From Alphaproteobacteria bacterium (GTDB lineage: Bacteria > Pseudomonadota > Alphaproteobacteria > Rickettsiales > JADKJE01): a stretch of DNA of 64,000 bases. The notes under the pieces are model-generated. The model saw nothing but the letters and a program-made list of their open reading frames with translations. It did not search any database and was not told the origin of the DNA. Positions 43,653-53,995 of the stretch are shown here, piece after piece (positions within the stretch are counted from its first letter, which is position 1; every line of letters begins with the position of its first letter). The DNA is taken from positions 310,001-374,000 of the forward strand of contig JADKJE010000002.1 in NCBI GenBank assembly GCA_016722515.1, written 5' to 3'. The translations under genes were made by a program, and so were the position numbers.

Positions 43653-46600
43653 TTTAATTTTATAAATGTTCCATAATGGTCTGGAGTATACCATCCTTGT
43701 CCCGTTTTTTTGTCGATAATTATACGATGCGTTCCTCTGTTTTTCGCAGAAGGGTCATTCGGTATATCTATTTCAATATACACACCATCTTTCGGTAATT
43801 CTCCACCTCTATTTTTATAGAAGGTATCTTTAAGATCATGAATGTCAATTTCATCATATATTTCTTGGGCCTCTTCATAGCCTTTTTCTATTTGATCATT
43901 TATGCCTTCAATATTCTCTGCAGGAATATCAACACCAAAGTCATCAGAAACTTTTTTCTTTCCTGAATTATCCCAATAATCCTCTAAAATATCTTCATCA
44001 TTTCCGCCGTTGACAGAATCTTCATTCCCAGAATTGGTCCCACCACTATTTTGTCCTTTATCGCTTCCTGAAGGTTTCTTCACCGGTGCTTCATTCCAGA
44101 TAGCCGCAATTGCCTCCGACATACTCCCGCCCGCGTAGAGTATTGCTTCGCCCTTGCCATATAATTCAGAAGCGGTGGGTGCTTTTTTATAGGTAATGCA
44201 TTCGCTACATTCTAATTGAGCTTCAAGAATTCCTGTAAACACAAGAATGGTCATTGCCATCAGTTGGGTTTTTGGGCTTGCTGTGCAATTTGGGCCAGCA
44301 TATGCATTGCTAATGAAGAAATCCATGATGCTGGATTGCGAAATGGAGCAGCCATTTGCTATGATTTGGTTGGCTTCTGCAATTAAATCAGCGGCCTCTT
44401 TGTCGGTCATTTTTCCTGAAAGGACTAAATCATTCTTAATCGTGGATAAGCTTTTTTCATAAGGCGTTTTACCTCCATTCGTTAGAACAGTTCCAAGTTT
44501 ATCCGCAATCGCAGCTGCGTTTTTCTTGACGCTGCCGATATCATCGACTAATTGGCCCCAATTATTCACATCCGTATAATCGATCTTAATTGGGTCAATG
44601 ATCACTACCTTTGTGATTTCCTGAGCTTTTTCAGGATCACGGTTCAGCCCATCTAAAGCTGGTGCATCTGGGGAAAGCGTGGTTCCTGCCACCGTAATTG
44701 TCCCCAGACCAATCGTTGCATGAGTTGTTTGTTCGATATTATGGGCTGTATAATCGCCGTGATAGGTCTCGCCGTAATTGGAATCGCCAGATTTAGGCTG
44801 TTTATCCTTGCCAAAGGAAGTAATGCCGCTGATGCCAGCGCCGCCCGATTTCATGACATCATGGTCGAAAAGGTCAGAGAAAATCAGTGAGCCTGTGGTG
44901 AGTGTGAGGTCATTGCTGTGGGAATTGATTAAGGCACCAATGATATTGGTTTGCTGGCCGATATTCATGGTCAAGGTGCGATCAGTAACGAGGCTGGTTT
45001 GATTGCCTACCCAGGCTTTATCCGTGTAGCCGCCATGGATACTGGTGCCATTTAATTTGCCGTTCATGAAATCAACGGATGCCGATCCATCACCTGATTG
45101 TTCAGTGTCCTGCAGTGAGGCAATGGTTAAATTTCCGGCCACATTGACGGCGGCAGTGTTGCTGTGAATATTGGCGCCTTTGATGGTGGCGTCATGGCCT
45201 ACATCAATCTGCAGGTGGTTGCCGGCAGAAAGGGTGGCATTGGTGTAGGAGGTGGATATATAATTGCTGAATGAACCTCCCAAACCAAAACTATCGGAGC
45301 TTTGCGGTGAAAATGGCGAGTTCCAGCCAGCGATATTGACATGGCCTGCATTTGTACCCCCGCCGCCGACAAAATTATTTTGCCCTTCAAGACCGATATT
45401 AGTGCTAAAGGAAGCGCCGATGCTGTTTGCTTCGCTGTGATTTTGTGCAGCGGTGATGGTGAGATCGTGACCTACGGCTAAGGTCATATCATTTCCGGCG
45501 CTAAGGTGAGCGCCTATGATCGTGGTGTCATTACCTGATGCCATCGTGAGGTTGTGACCGGCAGTAATGCTTGATACATAAGCGGTTTGGTCGTGGGAAT
45601 CGCTGGCTGAATAGGAGGCATTGGCAGAAAACCCAACACCTGCTGTTGCCATTCCATTGGCGAAATCGGCAAGCGATTTGGTGCCCTGTAAGGTGCCGGC
45701 AATGTTAGAGGTAAATTCGCCTAACTGACCGAATCCCACAATACCTTCATGCATGGCAAAACCATCATTGATTAATTGCTCTTTACCGTCTAATCCAAAA
45801 TCACCTCCCATCAGGTCTTTGATGCCGCTAAGAGAGGCTTTGGGATTGAGAGAGCCTAATTTGGAAATATTATTGATGGCAGTGATGGCTTCGCTGACTT
45901 GCGAGCTAATACCATAGGTGACCATAAGCGAAGCTGCGAAATGCTGCTCATCGTGATCACTTGCGTCATTATCCGCTAGAATATTAAGGTTATGGCCTGC
46001 TATGAAGTTGGCATCATTACCAGCAAATACTTGGCTGCCAACTAAGCTGATATCATGGGTAGCATTGATGTTGACGTTATGTCCAGCTTCAAGAATAGAC
46101 GGAACGGCACTGATGGCATGATCTTCAACATGATCATACGCTCCTGTTAAACCCCAGCCTACACCAATAAAGGTGGGTGATAATGTGCTGCTCCAGCCAA
46201 GTTTAACGGACAGGTCTTTGGTTTGCTGGTCATTCACATTATGACCGGCTAAAATGGTGACGTTTGAATTGGCGTTGGTGTAGGTGCCGTTTTCGGTGGT
46301 TAAGGTGCCAGCGGTTAGTGTGATATCATTGACAGCATGAATTTCACTAGCGACAATCCCTATATCCCCTAAAGCCTGGCCGGTGAAACTGCCACCGACA
46401 CTTAAATAGGTTGGTACTTCCGACATGGTGATGCCGTCATATTGATGGTTGGTGTATTTGCCGTGTAATCCCGCTGCCCAGCCCAGCGGGTTTCCTGTCA
46501 GCGTTGTGGCGACTAAACCGGCAAAAGGACTGTACGATAATTTGCCACTTTGCGACTGTGTTGCTTCCATCGATAGATCTTGACCTGATAACAGGAGCAA

Positions 46601-49600
46601 ATCACTGTTACTATTAATATGGTCATTACCGTTGCTGTCGGTTACTAATCCAGCCACCATCGATGCATCACCATCCACAATAATATTGCTGGCAATAATG
46701 GCGGTGTCGCCAAGGGAGTGCGTGGTTAAATTACCGCCTACATATAAGGTGGAACTGGCCTGGGTTTCGTTAAGGGTTGCTTCTTTTTTTCCTTTAAAAG
46801 AAAGGGCAGGAACGGAGCTTGCTGCCAAGGCTACACCAGCAGGACCTCCCATTATAGCTCCTGCCACCACGCCGCCGAGGATATTCATCGGGCTGCTAAG
46901 GCCAATTTTCTTCTTCTGGAAAGCATAGCTGTGGGAATACACATCCGTAGCAGATGAAATAGTCAGGTCGGCGTTTTGGTTCTCATGTATGGTACCGGAG
47001 CTATCGGTATAAAGGCCGGTTTGAATGGCAGCATCGCCGCCAACAAAAACATCACTGGCGATGATAGAAGTATTACCGCCCGATATTAATGTTAAATCGC
47101 CGCTTGTATCTAAATAGGAACCCGCCTGGTTAACCCAGATATCATTGGTTTTGCTTTTTGAAGAAGAAAGGAAGCCTTTTTTACTGGTTTGAAAATTTAA
47201 ATACCCCGATTCCTGTTCAGGAAGGATGTTTATATCATTGGCTGCCAGAATGGCAGTATTGCCGCCAACTAATACATTGCTGCCAATGATGGAAACATCA
47301 TGGCTGTTTTTATAAACAAGGCTGTCATTGCTGCCTTGTTCCGGCGTATTGATGTAGAGATTTTCTCCAACCAGTAAATTAGCCGCAACATTTTCAGTTG
47401 AAAAGATTTGTTTTAGATATTTCTTATGACCGGAGTTTATATTTAATTCGGAATAATTAGCATCAAGGACTGAGGTGATCGTGGTATCATGGGCGGCATC
47501 AATGGCAGCGCTCCCGCCTACATCTAAGGTACTGCCGGATACCGTAAAATCATGTCCTGCTTTAACGATGGCATTGCCATTTGCAGTGATATCACTTCCC
47601 ACATTTACCAGCTTGTCTTCTATCCATAATCCTCCTTTCTGGGCAGCACCCGTCAGCTCATTACTCACCTGTGCCGTTTCCAACGTGATATCATTCCCCG
47701 CAAGCAACTGCAGATCGCCTTCTGCATGAAGTAACGAGCCTACCTGGTGAATGTTCGACGCAGCGTTCAGCAACACGCTGCCGCCGGAGGTGATGTTGCC
47801 TTGGTTGGCTAGGTAGCCAAGGGTGTTGTTGCCGATGGTGGTGTTGACTACGCTTGCTTTATTAAGGATGCTGCCGTTTGTGCTCGTGAGGTTAATCAAT
47901 GAGCCACCGGAGATTTTGCCGCCGAGGTTGCTTAAATTGCTCCCAGATGTTAATTGGGTCGCGTGGCCACTGCTGATAATGGCGCCGGAAGGTTCGATGC
48001 CAGCCAAACTATTAGCGCTTAGGTAAAGGGTAGGAACCCAAACGATCTGATTATTGACGACTTGCTGCACGGGCCAGATAATATCGGAATGCAGTGCTGC
48101 CAGCTGTTCACTGCTTAAGGCAACGCCGGGGACTAATTCTAAATCGACCATGGCTGCAGCGGCATTATCCATTAGATACTGCATCTGCTGGGTGCTGTTG
48201 GTGATGGTCGAAGCGATAAACCGTTTGCCGAGTTTATCCATAATGACTTTTTCAATGAGGCTTGTTTCATAAAACGGATCACCCAGCAACGTGATCATAT
48301 GGTCGGGGTTGAAACCAATCAGGTTAAGCAAATATTCCGAACCTAAATACGCATCGACATTGATGTAATCCACATTGGTTTCAATGGCGTAATTAAAACC
48401 CGGGCTTCCGCCGCTTGCTTCTAAACCCAGTGTTAGAGGTGGGCCATCAAAATTATGGACGAAAGCGCCTTCAACCTGATCTTCCAATCGCCCTACCTGG
48501 GAGAGTGTCCCCAGCTCGCCGTTTAGGACAAATAATCCCGTTTGTCCCTGAGGGGTTTGGATATAATGATACATATCCGTTTGGGAGGTGCCGGGAACAT
48601 TCAAGGTGGCGTTATTATAAGAAGTCAGGCCTACTTGCGGATAATAATCAGGCAAGGCGGTGTTTTGGACTATCGATACATTATCAATCGCCCCGCTAAA
48701 CGTGCCGGTGATACTTCCCCCTGCGGTAATGAGTGAGGGGATATGCTGATAAATGCCGGTATCAAGGTCGACCTGGGAACCGGGTGATCCCATAGAAGGG
48801 AGATTAAGGCGGAAATAACCTTCATTTTCGGGGTGATAGCCTAAACAGGGACCGGTCCAGTTGCAAGTCAGCCTGTCTGTTTTGGATAAATCATATCCCT
48901 GATTTACCAGCGTGGTTCCGGTTAAAGCGAGATTACCGCCACTGGCGATGGTGCTAGCATCATTTAAGAGGGATGTAGCATCAATCGCCATATTCCCGCC
49001 GGCACTGATGATTGATTGGCCGGTATCCGTCGTTGCGGTTTCTTGAATATGGCTCATCGTGACGCCATAGGTGGAAGAAGTGGAAAGATTATTTACATAT
49101 TGAGTAAAGAATGATTCGGTAAGATTTGGATCCCAATAATTTAAAGGAAGCACTGCTGTAACGAAATAACCATCGCTCCATACGCCTGCACTGCCGACAT
49201 CGTTATAAACCTGCGAAAGCATCTGGGTAGAAGTCCAGTCATCATACGGAACTCCATTGATATAGAGCAGGATTGTTTCTTCTGGATGTGCTTCTTTATA
49301 GGCCAGGTTTTCTGCGGTATAGAGACGTTTTTGGGCATCGACCAAATAATCCTGCAATGAAAAGGGCTGCAGGGGGTCGGTGATGGTTACTGTGCTGAAT
49401 GTTAAGGCTTTTCTTTGATTAACCAATGAATCGGTCTGAATAGAAACATCGCCATTATAGGATTGAATCGTTCCCGAGAGATTATGAACCTGTTGGACAT
49501 GGCCTCCTGCTGCATTGCTGATGATAATCGAACCATCCAGTGCCGCTAATGTGCCTTGATCATTCAGCAACTGATTTTCAACCAATAGATTCAAATTCTG

Positions 49601-52600
49601 GCTGGCAAAGACCAGGCTGGTGTTGGTGATGTTATCCGTCGTTATGGTTATCGAACCGCCTGAACTAATCTGACCGTTATTGGTGAAGTTTAATGCCGTG
49701 AAGGAACTATCGAGCAAACTGCTGATACGGCCCTGGTTTATAAGGTCTGAACTGGTGCTGACGGCGAGGGGGCCGCCGGTCGTCATAAGTGCATCAAGGC
49801 CGTTGGTGATGGTGCTGCCTGAGGTAAGATTCAAGCCGTTGGCACTGCTGATTTCGCCATAATTGGTAATGGCGCCGGTGGCTAAAAGATCCATTGTGTC
49901 GTTAGACAGAAGCGAAGCAAGCGACTGGTTTTCAATGTAGCCGGATGCATTAAAAACCACCGATCCTTCTGATTGCAGCGAGCCACTATTGATAATATTA
50001 TGGGCGGTGATGTCAACCGTTCCCGACGATTGCACGTCACCGGTGATGGTGTAATCATCATTCACCGTCAAATCAATATTGCCTAAGGCTAAAATACTGC
50101 CGCCTTGATTGTTAATATCCTGATTGGCTAAAATGGAAACCAACCCATTACCATTGCTGCCATACGATTGCACCGTGCCGTTTTCATTTTCAAAGATGGT
50201 ATCATTGATGATATGGACAAGCCCTCCGGCTTCCATTAATCCATTGCGGTTATCCAGATTCTGGATATTGATATCAACGCCTGTTGACGTGATTCCCTGC
50301 TGGTTATTAAAATGATTGGCGCTCACCACAAACGAGCCGCCAACAACCATCGTACCGCTGCTATTATCGATGGCATTGGCATCGATATGCAGGTTATGGG
50401 CGATGCTGATGGTGCCGGCATTGTTGGTTATGGTTCCATCGATGGTGAATTGTGAAGCTTGAACGCTCCTTTGTTCTGGCTGTAGAAGTGCAGAAGCAAT
50501 GATCGTTCCTTGGTTGTTATTCACGTGATGAGCGGTGAGGGTTAAAAACCCTTCCGTGTATAAGGTTCCCTGTGTGTTGGTGAGGTTGGTTGTCTGGAGG
50601 GTTAAATCGCCAAGGCTTCCTAGCAGGCCATTTTGAGCATTGATCAGATCGATGGCGCTTACAGTGAGTAAGTTGCTTGCAATGACAGCGCCGGTATTAT
50701 GCAGTGACTGGCTTTGCAGTATGATGCTTTGTTCGCTTTGGATCGTACCGCTGTTGGTCGCTGTGCCGTGAATGGTGAGTTCCATGCCATCCAGGGTGTA
50801 TAATGTACCGCTTTGGTTTAGCGTATCGGCTTCTATAATGAATAATCCGCTGGAAACCAGCGTTGCGCTATTGTCTATTTCACCTTGGGAGAGGAGTGTA
50901 AGGCTGGAATTGCTGTGAATGACACCTTCATGTTGATTGGTGAGGCCCGTCGATGCGGTAAGCGTTGTGGCACCAAGTGAAGCCCATTCACCTCCATCAT
51001 TGAGGATCGATGAAGCATTGGCATTGAGGTCGCGTTCGCTATAAAATAAGCCACTGGCGTTGCTGATATTCTGTGCTGTCAGTAAGAGGTGTGAACCTGC
51101 CTGTACGCTTCCTCCCTGATTTAAAAGGGTGTTGGCACCGATATCGGTTTGACCCAGCGATAACAAACTGCCAATCAGGGTGACATCACCGCTTGCGGTA
51201 ATGGCCAATGATCCTAAGGTTTGCACGTGCCCGCGATTAAGGAATGAGGTACCGCTCATCTGCACATCGCCATTGGCTGCCATATAGCCATCCAAGCTAT
51301 TGGTGATGTCGGTAGCTTCGAGATTCAAACTGCTGTGTGCGGATAATTCGCCGTTATTCACCAGCGCTCCGCCAGCATGAATGGCTGTTTGATGCTCAGA
51401 GGTGATAACTCCCAGATTGTTTTGCCAGTTGCCACTCACATTCATGGTCAAGTCATTGACGGCAAGCAGGGTGCTATTGCTTAAGGCAAAATCAGCAGCG
51501 TTTAATAGGAGGTCATTCTGAGAAACCAGAACGCTGTCAATCACATGAGTAGCAAGTCCTGACTGGAGTATAAAAGTACCGGCAGCCAGTGTGCTGGTAT
51601 CAAAACCCAGATTCGTGCCAGCGTTGATATCCATTACCTGTTCGTGGCCGCTGCTGCTCACATGCGAAAATAATACACTCCCTCCCGCATGGAGGGCAAC
51701 CTGGTTTGCCATTAAGAAGGCAAAGCTCTCTCCTGCCTGCGATCCATCCATCATTGCATCATTTTCGGTATCAATCGTTACATTGCCATTTTCGGCATAG
51801 AGATATTGGCCCGATACATTCACAGGCCCTTTCGCGTGCAGGGCAATCGATTTTCCGGCATAAGCGCCTGTCTGTTGAGTGATGCCACCATTTTGCGATG
51901 TGATGTGGATATCATTAGCCGCCTGCGCGGTTCCATAGGTAATGGTACCATCGGCATTGATGGTTACATCATTGCTGGTCGCTACCATTTCACCCAGGCT
52001 GTTAACTCCCACACCAGATTCTGTGCTTTTTAAGGTAATTTTGCCGGCATACATCGAACCTAATTGTGAGGCATCAATCGCTACCACTGGTTTTAATGCG
52101 TCACTGGCACTCTCTGCTGCCAGGGGCGTTACGCTTCCTGTGGCGTAATCATACTGGTTTTGTCCCGCGGTAATGTTCAATGATTTTCCACCCCAAATGG
52201 TCGCATTAATTTCTGCTGCACGCGAAATAATATCCACTGAGTCGGTCGTGGAGACATCCATTCCTGCACCACCGACAGTAATGGTTCCTTTTTCAACGTT
52301 AATCGATGTGATCGTACCGTTAGCATCAAAAGTAGGCTTACCGGTTGTAAGCACCACTTTAGGCGTGTTGATAAAACCGCAGCCATTGCAGCTGATGCCA
52401 TTGGGGTTGGCAACGATATATTCGGCTTTTTTGCCAAATATTTCAGTATAGCCTTCCTGGTTGGTCGGGTTGGTTCCCGTTACTTCATTGAGAATAATCC
52501 TTGCTTCTTGGCCAGAATGCAGATTGGGATTAGCAAGCACAACCCCGCCAATAGTGGAAACCCCATTGCTGGCGCTGTTATTGATAATGACCCCTTCTTG

Positions 52601-52837
52601 TCCCACTTGAAAATCAGTCAGTGCATTGTGCGATACCCCGCCAGCGCTCACCGGTGCAATATTTTCAACGGGCGTATGATTAGCAGATTCGGCAACAACT
52701 GGTCTATTATTGGCAGCTGCATTTTGATCCGGCGTGATGATTGTTTGCGCATGAGCAGCCATTGGCTGGAATAATTGAAGAGCTACCAGCCAGTAAATCA
52801 GTAATCGTCGTGACAAAAAAACAAATATCCCAGCCAT
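43649..52837 (-). CDS. cdiA: CdiA/FhaB-family two-partner-secretion toxin with RNase tip
   Basis: 3062 residues. Signal peptide 1-30 (ending AHA), then the TPS domain with NPNL (103-106), NPNGI (144-148) and CNGC (150-153). About 2500 residues of filamentous haemagglutinin repeats follow, then the conserved pre-toxin part (HNIEQTTHATIGLGTI, LNRDPEKAQEITK). A Gly/Ser/Asn/Asp-rich linker (about 2917-2949) leads to the tip. No VENN motif is seen. The final 45 residues match the core of microbial guanyl-specific RNases (RNase Sa: HEYTV ... RGTRRII ... YYTGDHYATF): here YIEIDI (E3022), RGTHRIII (R3034, R3038) and YTPDHYGTF (H3054). No intact TpsB transporter gene is next to it. Confidence 0.9.
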   Translation of the reverse strand: MAGIFVFLSRRLLIYWLVALQLFQPMAAHAQTIITPDQNAAANNRPVVAESANHTPVENIAPVSAGGVSHNALTDFQVGQEGVIINNSASNGVSTIGGVVLANPNLHSGQEARIILNEVTGTNPTNQEGYTEIFGKKAEYIVANPNGISCNGCGFINTPKVVLTTGKPTFDANGTITSINVEKGTITVGGAGMDVSTTDSVDIISRAAEINATIWGGKSLNITAGQNQYDYATGSVTPLAAESASDALKPVVAIDASQLGSMYAGKITLKSTESGVGVNSLGEMVATSNDVTINADGTITYGTAQAANDIHITSQNGGITQQTGAYAGKSIALHAKGPVNVSGQYLYAENGNVTIDTENDAMMDGSQAGESFAFLMANQVALHAGGSVLFSHVSSSGHEQVMDINAGTNLGFDTSTLAAGTFILQSGLATHVIDSVLVSQNDLLLNAADFALSNSTLLAVNDLTMNVSGNWQNNLGVITSEHQTAIHAGGALVNNGELSAHSSLNLEATDITNSLDGYMAANGDVQMSGTSFLNRGHVQTLGSLAITASGDVTLIGSLLSLGQTDIGANTLLNQGGSVQAGSHLLLTAQNISNASGLFYSERDLNANASSILNDGGEWASLGATTLTASTGLTNQHEGVIHSNSSLTLLSQGEIDNSATLVSSGLFIIEADTLNQSGTLYTLDGMELTIHGTATNSGTIQSEQSIILQSQSLHNTGAVIASNLLTVSAIDLINAQNGLLGSLGDLTLQTTNLTNTQGTLYTEGFLTLTAHHVNNNQGTIIASALLQPEQRSVQASQFTIDGTITNNAGTISIAHNLHIDANAIDNSSGTMVVGGSFVVSANHFNNQQGITSTGVDINIQNLDNRNGLMEAGGLVHIINDTIFENENGTVQSYGSNGNGLVSILANQDINNQGGSILALGNIDLTVNDDYTITGDVQSSGTVDITAHNIINSGSLQSEGSVVFNASGYIENQSLASLLSNDTMDLLATGAITNYGEISSANGLNLTSGSTITNGLDALMTTGGPLAVSTSSDLINQGRISSLLDSSFTALNFTNNGQISSGGSITITTDNITNTSLVFASQNLNLLVENQLLNDQGTLAALDGSIIISNAAGGHVQQVHNLSGTIQSYNGDVSIQTDSLVNQRKALTFSTVTITDPLQPFSLQDYLVDAQKRLYTAENLAYKEAHPEETILLYINGVPYDDWTSTQMLSQVYNDVGSAGVWSDGYFVTAVLPLNYWDPNLTESFFTQYVNNLSTSSTYGVTMSHIQETATTDTGQSIISAGGNMAIDATSLLNDASTIASGGNLALTGTTLVNQGYDLSKTDRLTCNWTGPCLGYHPENEGYFRLNLPSMGSPGSQVDLDTGIYQHIPSLITAGGSITGTFSGAIDNVSIVQNTALPDYYPQVGLTSYNNATLNVPGTSQTDMYHYIQTPQGQTGLFVLNGELGTLSQVGRLEDQVEGAFVHNFDGPPLTLGLEASGGSPGFNYAIETNVDYINVDAYLGSEYLLNLIGFNPDHMITLLGDPFYETSLIEKVIMDKLGKRFIASTITNSTQQMQYLMDNAAAAMVDLELVPGVALSSEQLAALHSDIIWPVQQVVNNQIVWVPTLYLSANSLAGIEPSGAIISSGHATQLTSGSNLSNLGGKISGGSLINLTSTNGSILNKASVVNTTIGNNTLGYLANQGNITSGGSVLLNAASNIHQVGSLLHAEGDLQLLAGNDITLETAQVSNELTGAAQKGGLWIEDKLVNVGSDITANGNAIVKAGHDFTVSGSTLDVGGSAAIDAAHDTTITSVLDANYSELNINSGHKKYLKQIFSTENVAANLLVGENLYINTPEQGSNDSLVYKNSHDVSIIGSNVLVGGNTAILAANDINILPEQESGYLNFQTSKKGFLSSSKSKTNDIWVNQAGSYLDTSGDLTLISGGNTSIIASDVFVGGDAAIQTGLYTDSSGTIHENQNADLTISSATDVYSHSYAFQKKKIGLSSPMNILGGVVAGAIMGGPAGVALAASSVPALSFKGKKEATLNETQASSTLYVGGNLTTHSLGDTAIIASNIIVDGDASMVAGLVTDSNGNDHINSNSDLLLLSGQDLSMEATQSQSGKLSYSPFAGLVATTLTGNPLGWAAGLHGKYTNHQYDGITMSEVPTYLSVGGSFTGQALGDIGIVASEIHAVNDITLTAGTLTTENGTYTNANSNVTILAGHNVNDQQTKDLSVKLGWSSTLSPTFIGVGWGLTGAYDHVEDHAISAVPSILEAGHNVNINATHDISLVGSQVFAGNDANFIAGHNLNILADNDASDHDEQHFAASLMVTYGISSQVSEAITAINNISKLGSLNPKASLSGIKDLMGGDFGLDGKEQLINDGFAMHEGIVGFGQLGEFTSNIAGTLQGTKSLADFANGMATAGVGFSANASYSASDSHDQTAYVSSITAGHNLTMASGNDTTIIGAHLSAGNDMTLAVGHDLTITAAQNHSEANSIGASFSTNIGLEGQNNFVGGGGTNAGHVNIAGWNSPFSPQSSDSFGLGGSFSNYISTSYTNATLSAGNHLQIDVGHDATIKGANIHSNTAAVNVAGNLTIASLQDTEQSGDGSASVDFMNGKLNGTSIHGGYTDKAWVGNQTSLVTDRTLTMNIGQQTNIIGALINSHSNDLTLTTGSLIFSDLFDHDVMKSGGAGISGITSFGKDKQPKSGDSNYGETYHGDYTAHNIEQTTHATIGLGTITVAGTTLSPDAPALDGLNRDPEKAQEITKVVIIDPIKIDYTDVNNWGQLVDDIGSVKKNAAAIADKLGTVLTNGGKTPYEKSLSTIKNDLVLSGKMTDKEAADLIAEANQIIANGCSISQSSIMDFFISNAYAGPNCTASPKTQLMAMTILVFTGILEAQLECSECITYKKAPTASELYGKGEAILYAGGSMSEAIAAIWNEAPVKKPSGSDKGQNSGGTNSGNEDSVNGGNDEDILEDYWDNSGKKKVSDDFGVDIPAENIEGINDQIEKGYEEAQEIYDEIDIHDLKDTFYKNRGGELPKDGVYIEIDIPNDPSAKNRGTHRIIIDKKTGQGWYTPDHYGTFIKLK
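50538..50607 (-). repeat. cdiA copy of the 70-bp exact repeat
   Basis: Part of the FHA repeat region of cdiA (from codon 744), identical to 39610-39679. The two copies are direct repeats about 10.9 kb apart and enclose the 3' three quarters of cdiA, both barstar-like genes, the orphan module and abiE. Confidence 0.95.
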
Positions 52838-53039
52838 TTAGAAGATAATCCTAATCTTAAAATATATATCCACACCATTTCGCCTTACTTGATAGCATTG
52901 GATTTTTTGTTTTACAAGATGTTTTTGCATATTAGAGTTGAAATTTTAAATTATATTGCTACTATCGCGGTATATAAAATGAAAGAAAATTGTGGTGCGT
53001 TGTTTATGAATGCATACCTGTAAGATGTTTTGTGGTCTT

Positions 53040-53290
53040 ACCTGCCGATGAGCAAAAGCAACGGAACAACAGAATCGTATTTTGCAGCAGCAGGATGAAA
53101 CATTTGAGCAATGGTATAAGGAGCATTAACAGGAGCAGCAAAATCTTTACTTAAATATCGGTGTCACCTACTCTCACCCCATCTACCATCGTTTGTTAAT
53201 GAGCGCGAAGATGAAATTTATGAGTCGGCGTCGATGACGATGCGGTTATAAAAGACGCACAGCAGTTCTATTGTCGGGCTCATTTCCTAA
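53040..53290 (+). pseudogene. Possible decayed TpsB (CdiB/FhaC) transporter fragments
   Basis: One frame reads ATEQQNRILQQQDETFEQWY, stop, then QEQQNLYLNIGVTYSHPIYH, with a second frame giving EREDEIYESASMTMRL. Glutamine-rich QQxxxLQQQ starts are typical of mature TpsB proteins and YSHPI-like strands of their barrels. The match is weak and the frame is broken. The remaining AT-rich spacer up to cdiA (52838-53039) must hold the cdiA promoter on the minus strand; no clear -35/-10 pair was found. Confidence 0.3.
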
Positions 53291-53334
53291 CAAGTGGCTT
53301 ATTGATAAACTATCAAATTTCATTGCGGGAAAGA

Positions 53335-53874
53335 CTAACGAATCAACTCGACCATATCCAGAAGCTCAGCATCAATTTTGAGCTGGGTTGGTTTTAAGTG
53401 TCTTAGATTTATAATCATACTTACTTGACCATCCTTAAAATTGAATTCAACTGCCCCACCTAATTTTGCAAAATTATGCGTACCACTAACAGTAAGGATG
53501 GGTTTTGAATTTAGTTTTAAAATAAGATCTTCAAGAAGAATTTTGTTATTCGAGTCAATGTAGAGAAGGTTACATGCTTCCCCAGAAATTTGATTCATAT
53601 CATCAATTTTTTTTAGTAGGTAGTTGTATTTATAATTGGATTCTTTGTAAATCCTTTCGGCTTCTTTAAAAATATCATCCGAATTCATGAAACATAATTT
53701 AATTGTGGATGGCTTTTGAGGCCATGAAACATAATCTGTGAGGTTATAAACAAATGCTGCAATCGCGATATTTTCTTTAAATGGTCGGACAAATTCGATG
53801 GCCATGACAGTCCAACTTACTGTTATAACGCAAACAAAAAGAAACGTTGAAAATAGAGTTTTAAACCAAAACAT
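53335..53874 (-). CDS. YfiR family periplasmic protein (DUF4154)
   Basis: 179 residues. A signal peptide (about 1-25, ending TVMA) is followed by the YfiR pattern: KENIAIAAFVYNLTDYVSWP, TIKLCFMNSDDIF, CNLLYIDSN, ILTVSGTHNFAKLGGAVEFN and VSMIINLRHLKPTQLKIDAE LLDMVELIR. YfiR-like proteins sense redox or envelope state in the periplasm and regulate a partner membrane enzyme. They are often encoded with TonB-dependent receptors and sensor kinases, as here. Confidence 0.85.
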   Translation of the reverse strand: MFWFKTLFSTFLFVCVITVSWTVMAIEFVRPFKENIAIAAFVYNLTDYVSWPQKPSTIKLCFMNSDDIFKEAERIYKESNYKYNYLLKKIDDMNQISGEACNLLYIDSNNKILLEDLILKLNSKPILTVSGTHNFAKLGGAVEFNFKDGQVSMIINLRHLKPTQLKIDAELLDMVELIR

Positions 53875-53995
53875 TTATTACAATCAATAACACTATAAAA
53901 TTCATCCAAACCTCGCCCTATTATTGTTACAAATTTTTTAATAGAACACAATCACGATTTGATCTGAACGTTATGTTTTCTTATGTCTTGGCATG

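Noticed and set aside
43649..44500. VENN motif at the toxin boundary of CdiA
   Set aside because: Searched in the C-terminal part and not found; the boundary was placed at the Gly/Ser/Asn/Asp-rich linker instead.
44247..52774. Many long open frames on the plus strand opposite cdiA
   Set aside because: They follow the codon pattern of the repeat protein on the other strand, lack ribosome-binding sites and give low-complexity Pro/Leu/Ser-rich translations without known domains.
43649..52837. FHA repeats as a tandem DNA repeat array or CRISPR
   Set aside because: The similarity is at protein level with strongly varied codons; no regular direct repeat with unique spacers is present. The one exact DNA repeat (70 bp) has its partner outside the gene.
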